Below are positions 9,795-19,067 of a DNA stretch of 63,841 nucleotides, in pieces (positions within the stretch are counted from its first letter, which is position 1; every line of letters begins with the position of its first letter). This DNA comes from Rhodobacterales bacterium 56_14_T64 (lineage in GTDB: Bacteria; Pseudomonadota; Alphaproteobacteria; Rhodobacterales; Rhodobacteraceae): contig MAAY01000048.1 in NCBI GenBank assembly GCA_002162795.1, forward strand, positions 1 to 63,841. The letters run 5' to 3'. The translations under genes and the position numbers were made by a program. Below the pieces are notes generated by a model. The model was not told the DNA's origin. It was given only the letters and a program-made list of their open reading frames with translations, and made no database searches.

Positions 9795-10688
9795 ATGTCC
9801 GACCACATTCTCGCCCACAATAACCGTTTCTATGATTTGATCGTTCCAAATTCGGAATTGACCAAAATAGCCGGTGGGGCGCTGTGGACCGAGGGGCCGG
9901 TGTATTTTGCCCAAGGCGACTATTTCCTGTGGTCGGATATCCCCAACAATAAGGTCTACCAATGGGCCGAAGGCATGGGCAGCCGCATCTTCGATTATGA
10001 AGCGAACAACAGCAACGGCCACACCACCGATACTCAGGGGCGACTGCTGTCTTGCGAGCACTTGACCCGGCGCGTCACCCGGCGCGAGCATGATGGATCG
10101 ACAACCATCATCGCCGATAGCCATGATGATAAACGTTTGAACTCGCCCAATGATCTTGTTGTCAAATCGGACGATTCAATCTGGTTCACAGACCCTTCAT
10201 ACGGCATCTTGTCTGACTACGAGGGAAAGAAATCACCACAAGAACAGGCTGGGTGTTTCGTCTACCGCGTCGAGTCTGCCGGCGCCGAACCAACCATTGT
10301 TGCTGATGACATGGTCAAGCCCAACGGGCTGGCCTTTTCACGCGATGAAAGCAGGCTTTATGTCTCTGACACCGGGCAAAGCCACGACCCAGATGGGCCG
10401 CACCACATCCGTGTTTTTGATGTCTCAGACAGCACGCTCAGCGGCGGAGATGTCTTTGTCGACATCCCGCATGGTCTGTCAGATGGTTTCAGGGTCGATA
10501 CCTTGGACAACATCTGGACAAGCACCGGGCGCGGCGTCAGTTGCTACGCGCCAGATGGAGAATTGCTTGGCGAAATTTTGGTCCCCGAGGTGGTATCAAA
10601 CCTGTGTTTCGGCGGCCCCAAAATGAACCGGATGATGATCACCGCGACAACATCGGTCTATACCATTTATCTGGGCGTCACAGGTTAG
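9795..10688 (+). CDS. SMP-30/gluconolactonase-type lactone hydrolase
   Basis: This six-bladed beta-propeller protein of 297 residues starts at ATG 9795, preceded by AAGAAG; an open frame extends further upstream. Family motifs are TEGPVYFAQGDYFLWSDIPNNKVYQW, LSCEHLTRRVTR, LNSPNDLVVKSDDSIWFTDPSYGI (metal-site Asn/Asp) and KPNGLAFSRDESRLYVSDTG. Enzymes of this group open sugar-acid lactones using a divalent metal. It stands alone, divergent from the kinase gene and convergent with kduD. A role after oxidation of the imported sugar is an inference from context. Confidence 0.88.
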   Translation: MSDHILAHNNRFYDLIVPNSELTKIAGGALWTEGPVYFAQGDYFLWSDIPNNKVYQWAEGMGSRIFDYEANNSNGHTTDTQGRLLSCEHLTRRVTRREHDGSTTIIADSHDDKRLNSPNDLVVKSDDSIWFTDPSYGILSDYEGKKSPQEQAGCFVYRVESAGAEPTIVADDMVKPNGLAFSRDESRLYVSDTGQSHDPDGPHHIRVFDVSDSTLSGGDVFVDIPHGLSDGFRVDTLDNIWTSTGRGVSCYAPDGELLGEILVPEVVSNLCFGGPKMNRMMITATTSVYTIYLGVTG

Positions 10689-10695
10689 AGGGCAG

Positions 10696-10721
10696 CCGCG
10701 CGCTACATTGCTGCGCGCGCG
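10696..10721. terminator. GC-rich hairpin between convergent SMP-30 and kduD genes
   Basis: CCGCGCGC, a nine-base loop and GCGCGCGCG form a 7 bp stem just after the SMP-30 stop. On the other strand it is 22 bp beyond the kduD stop. It has no long T run. The convergent position supports a bidirectional transcription stop. Confidence 0.5.
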
Positions 10722-10742
10722 TGTCAGTCATCCTATCGGGCT

Positions 10743-11513
10743 TCAGCGTCCCATCCAGCCACCATCGACGACAAGAATCTCGCCATTGACGTAGTCCGAC
10801 GCCGACGACGCCAGAAAGACCGCCGGCCCGGCAAAATCACGCGGAGTGCCCCAGCGACCCTGTGGAATACGCCCCAAAATGGACTGGGACCGCTCAGCAT
10901 CGTCTTGCAACGCTTGGGTGTTGTCCGTTGCCACATAGCCCGGCGCAATGGCATTCACGTTCACGCCTTTTCCGGCCCATTCATTGGCCAGAGCCTTGGT
11001 CAACTGACCAATGCCGCCCTTGGACGCCGCATAACCCGGCACGGTGATGCCGCCCTGAAACGTCAGCAGCGACGCGATGAAAATGATTTTGCCCGAACCA
11101 CGCTCGACCATGCCACGGCCTATTTCACGAGAGAGCACAAATTGCGCCGAGAGGTTCACCTCGATCACTTCGTCCCACCAATCATCCGGGTGTTCGGCCG
11201 CCGGTTTGCGCTTGATGGTGCCCGCGTTGTTGATCAGGATGTCCGGCGCGTGACCGTCGGCTTCCAACTGCTCAGCAAATCCCCGAACGGCCTTTCGATC
11301 GGAAAAATCACATTTATAGGCGGTGAACTTGCGCCCCAAGGCCGTCACGGCCGCGCCGACATCTGACCCTGTGACCTCCAGCGAGGCACTAACACCGATG
11401 ATATCAGCCCCTGCTTCGGCCAAAGCTTCGGCCATGCCGCGCCCAATGCCTCGTTTGCAACCGGTCACTAGGGCTGTTTTGCCTGTCAGATCAAAGGACG
11501 ACAAAATATTCAT
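10743..11513 (-). CDS. kduD: 2-deoxy-D-gluconate 3-dehydrogenase-type SDR (KduD)
   Basis: This 256-residue short-chain dehydrogenase has the cofactor motif TGCKRGIGRGMAEAL near residue 18, the NNAG motif in INNAGTIKRKPA, a catalytic Ser in IASLLTFQGG, and YAASKGG with the catalytic Tyr and Lys. The sequence TIKRKPAAEHPDDWWDEVI and the ending VNGEILVVDGGWMGR are typical of KduD. KduD reduces or oxidises 2-keto-3-deoxy or 2,5-diketo sugar acids with NAD(H). No kduI or kdgK is nearby. The gene is separated from the PfkB/frc operon by about 200 bp without clear promoter structure, so it may be read through from it. Confidence 0.85.
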   Translation of the reverse strand: MNILSSFDLTGKTALVTGCKRGIGRGMAEALAEAGADIIGVSASLEVTGSDVGAAVTALGRKFTAYKCDFSDRKAVRGFAEQLEADGHAPDILINNAGTIKRKPAAEHPDDWWDEVIEVNLSAQFVLSREIGRGMVERGSGKIIFIASLLTFQGGITVPGYAASKGGIGQLTKALANEWAGKGVNVNAIAPGYVATDNTQALQDDAERSQSILGRIPQGRWGTPRDFAGPAVFLASSASDYVNGEILVVDGGWMGR

Positions 11514-11709
11514 TCAAAATCTCCAGCCTATAATAGGTGTTTCAGTGTTATCGGTCACGGGCCAGCGTTTCAAATACGGCTAACGTCACTATTGGTGATC
11601 ACTGCATCTACGCCACCTGGCGCGCTGGTGGAAATGGATTCTCCTTATTCTTCCGACCAATAGCTGCGCCTGATGAAATAATCGGCGCACACAGACATGT
11701 TTTCAGAGG

Positions 11710-12642
11710 TCAGCTGGTGATTTCATCACGCCAGGGCGAGTTGGCGCCAGCGCGCGAAACGGTGATCGCCGCGACTTTTGCACCGTGTTCCAACGCCTCA
11801 CCAAGCGGTTGCCCGCTAATTTCAGCCAAGGCTGATTTACTGAGCAGGCCTAATTCAGACAGTTTGGCCAAAACACCTGCATTGAAGGTGTCGCCCGCGC
11901 CAACCGTGTCCACCACATCGACTTTGCGCACAGGCACATCAATTCTGGCGCCATTGCCAAAGTAGCCACTGGCCCCGTCCGCACCGCGGGTCAAAATAAC
12001 AATGGATGGCCCTGCGACGCGAAGCTGCTCAACCTTGTCTTCAAGCGAGGCCTGACCTGGGAAAATCCAATCCAAATCTTCGTCGGACACTTTAACAATA
12101 TCTGCGCGGGATATCATCCGGTCCAATCGATCGCGATAGGCTGTGGGATTGGTGATAAAGCTGGGACGAATATTGGGATCGAGCATGATCACACGGTTGG
12201 ACGCCTCGCGCTCTGCCAGCGTTGCGTAGGTTTCAGCACCCGGCTCGCAAGCCAAAGAAATTCCGCCAAAGTACAACGCCGTGACAGAATTGGGCAGAAC
12301 CGGTAAATCCGCAGGAGCCAGCATGCGCCCGGCTGAATTTTCGTCAAAGAAAGAATAACTTGCATGGCCGTTGACAAGTTTTACAAAAGCCAGCGTTGTA
12401 GGGCGGTCGCAAGCAATCAGCAGCGAGGTGTCAACCCGGCTGGCCTGCAAGGCTTCCGTCAATTGCTGACCAAACAGGTCGCTGGACATTCCGGTTAGCA
12501 TTCCTGCCGGCACTCCAAGGCGTCCCAATGCAACTGCTGTATTGAATATCGCGCCCCCCGAATGAGGCACAAACCCCATATCACCGTTGGTCGTTGGAGT
12601 TGGGATCATGTCGATTAGTGCTTCGCCGCAGCAGAGTAGCAT
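11710..12642 (-). CDS. PfkB-family sugar kinase (fructokinase-like)
   Basis: The protein has about 310 residues when started at ATG 12642, where MLLCCGEALIDMIP matches the family N-terminus; a longer open frame upstream overlaps frcK. Motifs include GGAIFNTAVALGRLG (substrate site) and the PfkB signature 2 DTVGAGDTFNAG with the catalytic Asp. FFDENSAGRML and DPNIRPSF are typical of fructokinases. Only 4 bp separate it from the frcK stop, so it is in the frc operon. It would phosphorylate fructose entering through FrcABC to fructose 6-phosphate. The specificity is inferred from context. Confidence 0.85.
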   Translation of the reverse strand: MLLCCGEALIDMIPTPTTNGDMGFVPHSGGAIFNTAVALGRLGVPAGMLTGMSSDLFGQQLTEALQASRVDTSLLIACDRPTTLAFVKLVNGHASYSFFDENSAGRMLAPADLPVLPNSVTALYFGGISLACEPGAETYATLAEREASNRVIMLDPNIRPSFITNPTAYRDRLDRMISRADIVKVSDEDLDWIFPGQASLEDKVEQLRVAGPSIVILTRGADGASGYFGNGARIDVPVRKVDVVDTVGAGDTFNAGVLAKLSELGLLSKSALAEISGQPLGEALEHGAKVAAITVSRAGANSPWRDEITS

Positions 12643-12646
12643 CGTC

Positions 12647-13300
12647 CTAGTCTTCCTTACTCTGGCTGTTCCGCAGGACAATCTGTCCGGGAACGTCCAA
12701 TCTATAACGTTCAATAATGTCCGCGTTTTGCAGATCATTGCCTTGGGCACGCGCTACAGCCTCTTCCATGGTCTGTCCATGTTCAAGCCAACGGCGGATC
12801 AAACGTTGCCGCAATTCTATGCGCGAAACTTCCAATCGTATTGCTATATCCCAGTATTGTATCAGTGGCCGCCATGCCGGTGTGTCAAATAGCAGGTAGT
12901 TCCCCTCGACAATGATAGTGTCACTCTGTGCCGTGACGAGTCCGCAACCGGCAATGGCGATGTCGCGGCTTCTATCAAAGACCGGGAAAACAACTTCGTC
13001 TTCGTCGCCCAGCCGTTTGCACAACTGCACCAGTCCTGCGGCATCAAAACTTTCCGGAGCACCTTTGCGGCCCAGAATTCCCCGCTCAGCCAAAATGCGA
13101 TTGTCCAGGTGAAAGCCGTCCATCGGGATCACCTGGGTCACACAGCCCGCTTTGGTCAGAGCCACTGCCAGCGTTTCAGCCAAAGTGGACTTTCCACTCG
13201 CCGGAGCCCCGGCCAGCGCGATCAGTCGACGCTGACGTGCACGGGGTGCTGACAGAATTTTGCCCGCCAACACCTCAAGTTCTGCACTTTCAAAGGTCAC
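12647..13300 (-). CDS. frcK: FrcK-like P-loop kinase of the fructose uptake operon
   Basis: This 217-residue protein of the uridine-kinase/PRK superfamily has Walker A GAPASGKST (about 31-39), MDGFHLDN for substrate binding and VEGNYLLFDTPAWRPL. In Sinorhizobium meliloti the frcBCAK operon ends with a kinase of this type. It overlaps the ATPase gene by 4 bp. The physiological substrate is not proven; a role in sugar phosphorylation is inferred. Confidence 0.85.
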   Translation of the reverse strand: MTFESAELEVLAGKILSAPRARQRRLIALAGAPASGKSTLAETLAVALTKAGCVTQVIPMDGFHLDNRILAERGILGRKGAPESFDAAGLVQLCKRLGDEDEVVFPVFDRSRDIAIAGCGLVTAQSDTIIVEGNYLLFDTPAWRPLIQYWDIAIRLEVSRIELRQRLIRRWLEHGQTMEEAVARAQGNDLQNADIIERYRLDVPGQIVLRNSQSKED

Positions 13301-14066
13301 GCCGCTTCGGCTGGCGCCTCTTTGGCCCCGGTCATAAAGGCCACTGCATCGGACATGGTGTAATCTTTGGGATCAATAACACAGAGCCGCTTACCCAGCC
13401 GATGCACGTGAATGCGATCTGCCACTTCGAACACATGCGGCATGTTGTGGCTGATCAGAATGATCGGAATGCCACGTGATTTCACATCCAAAATCATCTC
13501 CAGCACCCGGCGGCTTTCTTTGACGCCAAGTGCGGCTGTTGGTTCGTCCAGAATGATGACCTTAGAGCCAAAGGCAGCAGCACGGGCCACAGCGACGCCT
13601 TGGCGCTGGCCGCCCGACAGGGTCTCAACCGCCTGATTGATATTCTGGATTGTCATCAGGCCCAGTTCGTTCAACTTATCACGGGCGAATTTTTCCATTG
13701 CAGGGCGATCCAGCTGGCGCAGCCATTTACCCCGAAACCCCGGACGGCGCAGCTCTCGCCCCATGAAAAGGTTGTCGGTGATCGACAGCGCCGGAGACAT
13801 CGCAAGGGTCTGATAGACCGTCTCGATGCCCTCATTTCGGGCCTCGATGGGAGAGCTGAACTGCACCTGCTCACCATCCAGATAAACCTCGCCCTCGTCG
13901 GGAATTACTGCCCCGGACACAGCCTTGATCAGGGTGGATTTACCAGCGCCGTTGTCGCCAATAACGGCAAGGATTTCCCCCGGCATCAGTTCGAAATCGC
14001 AGCCATCCAACGCGGTGACTTTACCATAACGTTTGACCAGATTGCGGCCTTTAAGAATAGGTTCCA
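13297..14066 (-). CDS. frcA: Fructose-type ABC importer ATP-binding protein (FrcA)
   Basis: This single-domain ATPase of 256 residues starts at ATG 14066 (MEPILKGRNLVKRYG); an open frame continues upstream inside the permease gene. Walker A is GDNGAGKST, the signature is LSGGQRQGVAVARA, Walker B is VIILDEPTAALG, and the H-loop is ILISHNMPHV. Most sugar importers of this class carry two fused ATPase domains. A single domain is the known state of FrcA, which supports the assignment. It abuts frcC upstream. Confidence 0.9.
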
Positions 14067-15128
14067 TCAGACCGATACCTTTCTGATCCATTGGTCCACC
14101 GCAACAGCGGCAATAATCAAGGCGCCAATCAGCAGGAAGGTCCACTGCGCATCCGCCCCCATCAGGCGCAGACCCAGCGTGAACACTCCCACGATCAGCG
14201 CGCCAAACAACATGCCCAGAATCGAGCCTCGGCCACCGAACAGAGAGATACCGCCGATCACCACAGCCGTAATGCTTTCGATATTTGCCAATTGCCCTGA
14301 CGTTGGCGAGATTGAGCCAATACGGCCAATCAGGGCCCATCCGGCAAAGGCACAAATCAAACCAGCCAGCATATAAACCGAGATCAACACGCCTTTCACA
14401 TTCACACCCGACAGCTCTGCGGCTTCGGGATCGTCGCCCACCGCATATATATGCCGTCCATAGGCAGTATGGCGCAGGACGTAGTTCAGCAAGATCACCA
14501 GCAGCACCAGAAAGATGACTCCAAAGGTGAAATTGGCGGTGCCAATTCTGATCTTTTCACCAAAGAACTGCAACAGCGGCGCGTGTTTGGCGATGTCCTG
14601 GCTGCGAATGGTCTCGTTGGCGGAATAGAGAAAAACGGTCGCCAGAACGATTTGCCACATGCCCAATGTCACGATGAACGGCGGCAATTTGACCTTAGCA
14701 ATCAGCCAGCCGTTAATGAAGCCAACAAATGTACCGCAGGCCAGTCCCAGCACCACTGCGACCGATGGCGGCAAGCCATAGCGAAAGGTACATTGCCCCA
14801 TCACCACCGAGCTGAGCACCATGATCGCACCAACCGACAGGTCGATACCTGCGGTCAGGATCACCAAAGACTGCGCGGCGCCAACAATGCCAACAATGGC
14901 GACCTGCTGAAGGATCAGGGTCAACGCAAAGGGCGAAAAGAACTTGGATCCCAGCAACAGGCCAAAGATCGCAACAGACAAGACCAGAACAATCAACGGC
15001 ACCAGCGACGGTGTCACATGCAGCGCGTGCTGAATGCGATTGATCGCCGAGTTGTGATTACTGGAGAAGTCAGCAACGGTCTCAGGGCTGTTTGCACTGG
15101 CCGCTTCAAAACTTGGGGTAGTAGACAT
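14067..15128 (-). CDS. frcC: Fructose-type ABC importer permease (FrcC)
   Basis: This 353-residue RbsC-family permease has a hydrophilic N-terminal 35 residues and then eight to ten membrane helices. Motifs include TAGIDLSVGAIMVLSSVVMG, VGDDPEAAELSGVNVKGV (cytoplasmic coupling loop) and ITAVVIGGISLFGGRGSILG. It lies between frcB and frcA in the order known for the S. meliloti fructose/mannose/ribose importer. It acts in the inner membrane. Confidence 0.9.
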   Translation of the reverse strand: MSTTPSFEAASANSPETVADFSSNHNSAINRIQHALHVTPSLVPLIVLVLSVAIFGLLLGSKFFSPFALTLILQQVAIVGIVGAAQSLVILTAGIDLSVGAIMVLSSVVMGQCTFRYGLPPSVAVVLGLACGTFVGFINGWLIAKVKLPPFIVTLGMWQIVLATVFLYSANETIRSQDIAKHAPLLQFFGEKIRIGTANFTFGVIFLVLLVILLNYVLRHTAYGRHIYAVGDDPEAAELSGVNVKGVLISVYMLAGLICAFAGWALIGRIGSISPTSGQLANIESITAVVIGGISLFGGRGSILGMLFGALIVGVFTLGLRLMGADAQWTFLLIGALIIAAVAVDQWIRKVSV

Positions 15129-15220
15129 TTGTACTCCTTCGCACTTCCCGTACTGGGAATAGAAGCGGGACCGGCTGCAAGCCTGCCCCGCTTCACGTTG
15201 CGGTAGTCTAGGGGGTTAGA

Positions 15221-16234
15221 TCAACCCCAGCAGAGGTTGGTACCCTCGGTGGTGCTGATTGATGTTACACCATCGACAGGTTCGTCTGTGACAAGGGCAA
15301 CGCCAGTGTCAAAGAAGGCTTTGCCCGGAGTTGGTTCAGGTTTAACTCCGTCAGTCGCCCAAGCATAGATAGCTTCAACACCCAGCGACGCCATCAGCAG
15401 CGGATATTGCTGCGATGTCGCACCGATAACGCCGTCTTTGATATTTTCAACGCCGGGGCAACCGCCATCTACGGACACGATCAGCACGTCGTTTTCACGA
15501 CCAAAGGACTTGAGCGCCTCGTAAGCACCGGCAGCTGCTGGTTCGTTGATGGTATAGACCACGTTGATACCGGGATCCGTTGCCAACAGGTTCTCCATCG
15601 CCTTGCGGCCACCTTCTTCGTTGCCGGCGGTCACATCATTGCCAACAATACGCGGGTCGGTTTCGTCACCCCATTTATTTGGGTCGCCCAACTCAATGCC
15701 AAAGCCTTGCAGGAAGCCCTGATCGCGCAGAACGCCAACGGTCGGCTGGCTGATGCCAAGATCAAGCATGGCGATTTTTGCAGTCGCAGCGCCATCACCC
15801 AGTTTCGCAGCAGCCCATTGGCCAATCAACTCACCGGCCAAGAAGTTGTCGGTGGCAAATGTTGCATCGGCGGCATCGATTGGGCTCAGCGGGGTATCCA
15901 GAGCGATGACCACTAGGCCGGCGTCACGCGCTTGCTGGACTGCCGGAACAATTGAACTGGTATCCGAAGCCGTCAGCAAAATGCCGCTAGCGCCATCCGC
16001 GATGCAGGTTTCGATCGCAGCAACCTGAGTTTCGTGATCGCCATCAACTTTGCCAGCGTAGGACTTCAGCACCATGCCAAGCTCTGCCGCTTTGGCTTCA
16101 GCGCCTTCACGCATCTTAACAAAAAATGGGTTCGTGTCAGTTTTTGTAATCAGGCACACCGAGACGTCGCTGGCATATGCGTTACCGGTCATCGCGGCCA
16201 TTGTCAGTGCCGTACAGGCCAAAAGTTTTTTCAT
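15221..16234 (-). CDS. frcB: Periplasmic fructose-type binding protein (FrcB)
   Basis: This 337-residue protein has a signal peptide, [21 protein letters not shown], cleaved near residue 22. The mature protein begins [28 protein letters not shown], the Peripla_BP_4 opening also seen in Frc[22 protein letters not shown] and [17 protein letters not shown] are in ligand-binding regions. Shine-Dalgarno GGGAGGACATC lies before the ATG. It is the first gene of frcBCAK-pfkB and diverges from frcR. Confidence 0.9.
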   Translation of the reverse strand: MKKLLACTALTMAAMTGNAYASDVSVCLITKTDTNPFFVKMREGAEAKAAELGMVLKSYAGKVDGDHETQVAAIETCIADGASGILLTASDTSSIVPAVQQARDAGLVVIALDTPLSPIDAADATFATDNFLAGELIGQWAAAKLGDGAATAKIAMLDLGISQPTVGVLRDQGFLQGFGIELGDPNKWGDETDPRIVGNDVTAGNEEGGRKAMENLLATDPGINVVYTINEPAAAGAYEALKSFGRENDVLIVSVDGGCPGVENIKDGVIGATSQQYPLLMASLGVEAIYAWATDGVKPEPTPGKAFFDTGVALVTDEPVDGVTSISTTEGTNLCWG

Positions 16235-16347
16235 GATGTCCTCCCTTGGGAACTAAATTTCTGACGGACCAGGGCGAGCCCAATCCAGCCTGACAGTATT
16301 CCTCCCACTGCCAGTGCCCACAAGAAACCCGATTCTTGCGCATCAGT

Positions 16348-16378
16348 CAATTAATAAATAAACATGACTTATTAATTG
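16348..16378. promoter_or_regulatory. Perfect inverted repeat, probable FrcR operator
   Basis: CAATTAATAA (16348-16357) and TTATTAATTG (16369-16378) form a perfect 10 bp inverted repeat with an 11 bp spacer. It lies in the 185 bp between the divergent frcB and frcR starts and is markedly AT-rich against the surroundings. The two half-sites are 21 bp apart, two helical turns, as expected for a dimeric HTH regulator. Binding by the adjacent ROK protein is an inference. Confidence 0.7.
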
Positions 16379-16419
16379 TGCTACCCACCGAACATGATCA
16401 ATGGTAGCAACGGTATGCA

Positions 16420-17619
16420 ATGGATGAAGAAAAAATCAGAGACTTGAGCGGTGGTGTGAACCAGCGAGGGGTGCGGAACTATAACGAGCGCCTATTGCTG
16501 ACGATGCTACAGAGGAGCGGTGCCCAAGCGGGAATCGACCTTGCGCGAAAGGCCAGGCTTTCACCGCAGACTGTTTCGGTCATTTTGCGCAAACTTGAAA
16601 GCGACGGCATCGTTGAACGAGGCGCGCCTATACGGGGTAAAGTTGGTAAACCATCCATCCCCATGACCCTGGCCAAGGATGGGGTCTATGCCATTGGCAT
16701 GAAAGTTGGCCGTCGGCGCGCCGACCTTTTGCTACTAGATTTCCACGGCAAGGTTCGGGCACAGGTGAGTACCAACTACAGCTATCCGATGCCGGAAACC
16801 GTTTTTAGCTTTCTGAAAGATGGCCTGGACACAATCCTGTCCGATCTTCCGGAGCGGATGATCTCCCGGATCTGCGGCATCGGCATCGCCGCCCCGTTTG
16901 AGCTGTGGAGGTGGCACGAATTGGTGGGCGCCCCTGCTCGCAAATTTCAGTCCTGGAAAGACGTAAACTTTGCCGAAGAGGTCGCTAAATTCAGTGACCT
17001 GCCGATCTGCGTCGTCAATGATTCCACATCCGCCTGCCATGCCGAACATCTCTATGGGCGCGGCAAGGAATTTCGCGACTATGGCTATTTCTTTATCGGC
17101 TCGTTTGTCGGCGGCGGGGTTGTCCTGAACGATACGGTGTTCGAGGGCAACAAGGGAAATGCCGGCGCGTTTGGATCCATGCGCAGTTCTGGTCCTATGG
17201 GCGAAAGCCGACAGTTGATTGATGTGGCGTCGCTTCATGTGCTTGAAGGGCGGCTTGTTGAGGCAGGGCTAGATCCGCAACTGCTGTGGGCGCAGCCGCA
17301 AGATTGGAGCGCTCTGTCGCGTTATGTTGATCCATGGATTGGCGAGACGGCGCAAGAATTGTCCAAAGCAGCGCTGTCGATTTGTTCGGTTATTGATTTC
17401 GAGGCAGTGCTGTTTGATGGCGCCGTCCCCCCTGCTGTTCGCGACGAGTTGGTAGAGCGGGTCCGCCGCTATCTTGTCAATCAAGACACCCGCGGGTTGA
17501 TAGCACCAAGAATCGAAGCAGGAAGCATTGGCGGCAATGCCCGGGCCATCGGCGCCGCCAGCGCACCGATCTATTCGCAGTTTTTCTTGAACGTGAATGC
17601 CGGATTGTCGGCTGTTTAA
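16420..17619 (+). CDS. frcR: ROK-family transcriptional regulator (FrcR-like)
   Basis: This 399-residue protein has an N-terminal winged HTH (about 20-75), with NERLLLTMLQRSGAQAGIDLARKARLSPQTVSVILRKLE. A ROK (sugar-kinase-like) ligand domain follows, with CVVNDSTSACHAEHLYGRG and FIGSFVGGGVVLNDTVFEGNKGNAGAFG. The typical ROK zinc motif CGxxGCxE is not evident; SMRSSGPMGES is found at the equivalent place. It is divergent from frcBCAK. It probably represses the operon and senses the imported sugar or its phosphate. Confidence 0.85.
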   Translation: MDEEKIRDLSGGVNQRGVRNYNERLLLTMLQRSGAQAGIDLARKARLSPQTVSVILRKLESDGIVERGAPIRGKVGKPSIPMTLAKDGVYAIGMKVGRRRADLLLLDFHGKVRAQVSTNYSYPMPETVFSFLKDGLDTILSDLPERMISRICGIGIAAPFELWRWHELVGAPARKFQSWKDVNFAEEVAKFSDLPICVVNDSTSACHAEHLYGRGKEFRDYGYFFIGSFVGGGVVLNDTVFEGNKGNAGAFGSMRSSGPMGESRQLIDVASLHVLEGRLVEAGLDPQLLWAQPQDWSALSRYVDPWIGETAQELSKAALSICSVIDFEAVLFDGAVPPAVRDELVERVRRYLVNQDTRGLIAPRIEAGSIGGNARAIGAASAPIYSQFFLNVNAGLSAV

Positions 17620-17731
17620 GTTACGCCATAGTGCCAATCATCTGGGCCTCAGCCCCGACCTGCAGCTTCCCCCGGGATATTTTTGCCAGATGAATTTGAA
17701 TCTGCTCGGGGAAGCAGACTCGCTTGAGATA

Positions 17732-18970
17732 TCAGGGCACAAGCGTGGCTTTCATTGCCGCCTCTGGAAAGCAAGTTGCTGGGCGCCCGTTATCAGATTG
17801 CCAGCGACCAATGGAACGGCGGGTCCTAAAACCCGGCAACCCATCGGCACCGCCAACATCATGGCCCTGCGCCTCAAGCGCGCGCTGCATGGCGGCAACA
17901 TCTGAACGGAAAAGCCCGCCAACTGCCCCCCATCGTTCTGAAAAATCGCCGACGCCATACTGGATGCGGTCGCCCACATGGCCCACGAACAACGCATAAA
18001 GATCGCTCATGTTGTAATCCTTCAGCACATAGAAATTCGGCGTCACGATAAACGCCGGCCCACTGCGACCAGCCGGCATCAACAGATACCCCTCGCCCTG
18101 CCTTTCATGCGCAGGAAAAGGTCGGCCTGACACGCGTGTAATCCCCAAAGCTTCCCATCTGGCGATGGCTTGCCCTTGATCAGGGCCTTCCAGGCTGCAG
18201 GAAACAGCGGGTGGCACGGTGACCTCAAACCCCCAATCTCGGCCCCTCACCCAACCGTGCTTGGCTAGGTAGTTGCCGATGGAGGCAATGGTGTCCGCCT
18301 CGGACCCCCAAATGTCAGCGCGTCCATCACCATCGGCATCCACCGCGTAGTCCAGAAAACTTGTCGGCATGAACTGCGGTTGACCAAGCGCCCCGGCCCA
18401 ACTGCTTTTCATCGCACTTTTTGGAGCATGACCTGCCTGCGCAATCTGCAGCGCTGCAAGCAGTTCATCCGTGAAATAGCCCGCCCGCGTGCTCATGAAG
18501 CCTTTGGTGCCCAGAACCTGAAAGACATCATGTGGGATCTTCACCCGGCCATAACCACTTTCGCGGCCCCAAATCGCCAGAATGATCCGCCCCGGAACCC
18601 CGGTTTTCTGTTCAACAGCAGCCAGCGTTGCTGCATGGCGCGTGGCCATTTGACGACCCACCAAAGTCGCGCCATCGATCGAACCCCGGTTAAAATACTT
18701 GCCCGGCGAGCCAAATTCAGCCTGCCGTTGCCGCTTGGGCGTTTGCGGCTTGCTGCCCGGCGGCACCAAATCCGGCAATTTCCAGTTCAGCGACACACCA
18801 GAAAAAGCCGCCTTGAACGTCTTGCGAGATACGCCTTTGGCCTTGGCCCTTGGCCAGACAGTCTGCTTTAGCCAGGTTTGAAACTGCCGCTCCACCGCCG
18901 CACGATCCTGAGCAACGAGCGGCCCAGAAAACAGAAACAAAGTGGCAAAAAGAATAATGGCACGAAACAT
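17732..18970 (-). CDS. MltB-type lytic murein transglycosylase with peptidoglycan-binding domain
   Basis: This 412-residue protein has a signal peptide ending near PLVAQDR; no lipobox Cys follows, so it is soluble periplasmic. The SLT_2/MltB domain contains ILAIWGRESGYGRVK (catalytic Glu) and GALGQPQFMPTSFLDYAVDADGDGRADIW. The C-terminal PG_binding_1 repeat starts at about residue 350 (VAAMQRALEAQGHDVGGADGLPGFRTRRSIGRWQ). It cuts glycan strands to 1,6-anhydromuropeptides. It is convergent with frcR and is not part of either sugar operon. It could help envelope-spanning structures such as the tad pilus; that is speculation. Confidence 0.9.
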   Translation of the reverse strand: MFRAIILFATLFLFSGPLVAQDRAAVERQFQTWLKQTVWPRAKAKGVSRKTFKAAFSGVSLNWKLPDLVPPGSKPQTPKRQRQAEFGSPGKYFNRGSIDGATLVGRQMATRHAATLAAVEQKTGVPGRIILAIWGRESGYGRVKIPHDVFQVLGTKGFMSTRAGYFTDELLAALQIAQAGHAPKSAMKSSWAGALGQPQFMPTSFLDYAVDADGDGRADIWGSEADTIASIGNYLAKHGWVRGRDWGFEVTVPPAVSCSLEGPDQGQAIARWEALGITRVSGRPFPAHERQGEGYLLMPAGRSGPAFIVTPNFYVLKDYNMSDLYALFVGHVGDRIQYGVGDFSERWGAVGGLFRSDVAAMQRALEAQGHDVGGADGLPGFRTRRSIGRWQSDNGRPATCFPEAAMKATLVP

Positions 18971-19067
18971 TTGGGGCGTCTCCTGATCAAACTGTCATCA
19001 GCAAACACCATTGTACCCGTCAACATTACATACGCCAGCACCTTCGCCACCAGTTACCCAAAACGGT

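Noticed and set aside
13600-14376. Plus-strand open frame (258 codons) across frcA and the end of frcC
   Set aside because: It overlaps two well-supported genes antisense and shows no recognisable motifs.
14451-15206. Long plus-strand open frame (251 codons) opposite frcC
   Set aside because: It is the antisense shadow of a clear RbsC-family permease. The translation is rich in His, Gln and Asn without domain character, and there is no Shine-Dalgarno.
17665-17715. Inverted repeat GCTTCCCC/GGGGAAGC between convergent frcR and the transglycosylase
   Set aside because: The loop is 35 bases and a shorter competing stem exists, so it is too weak to call a terminator.
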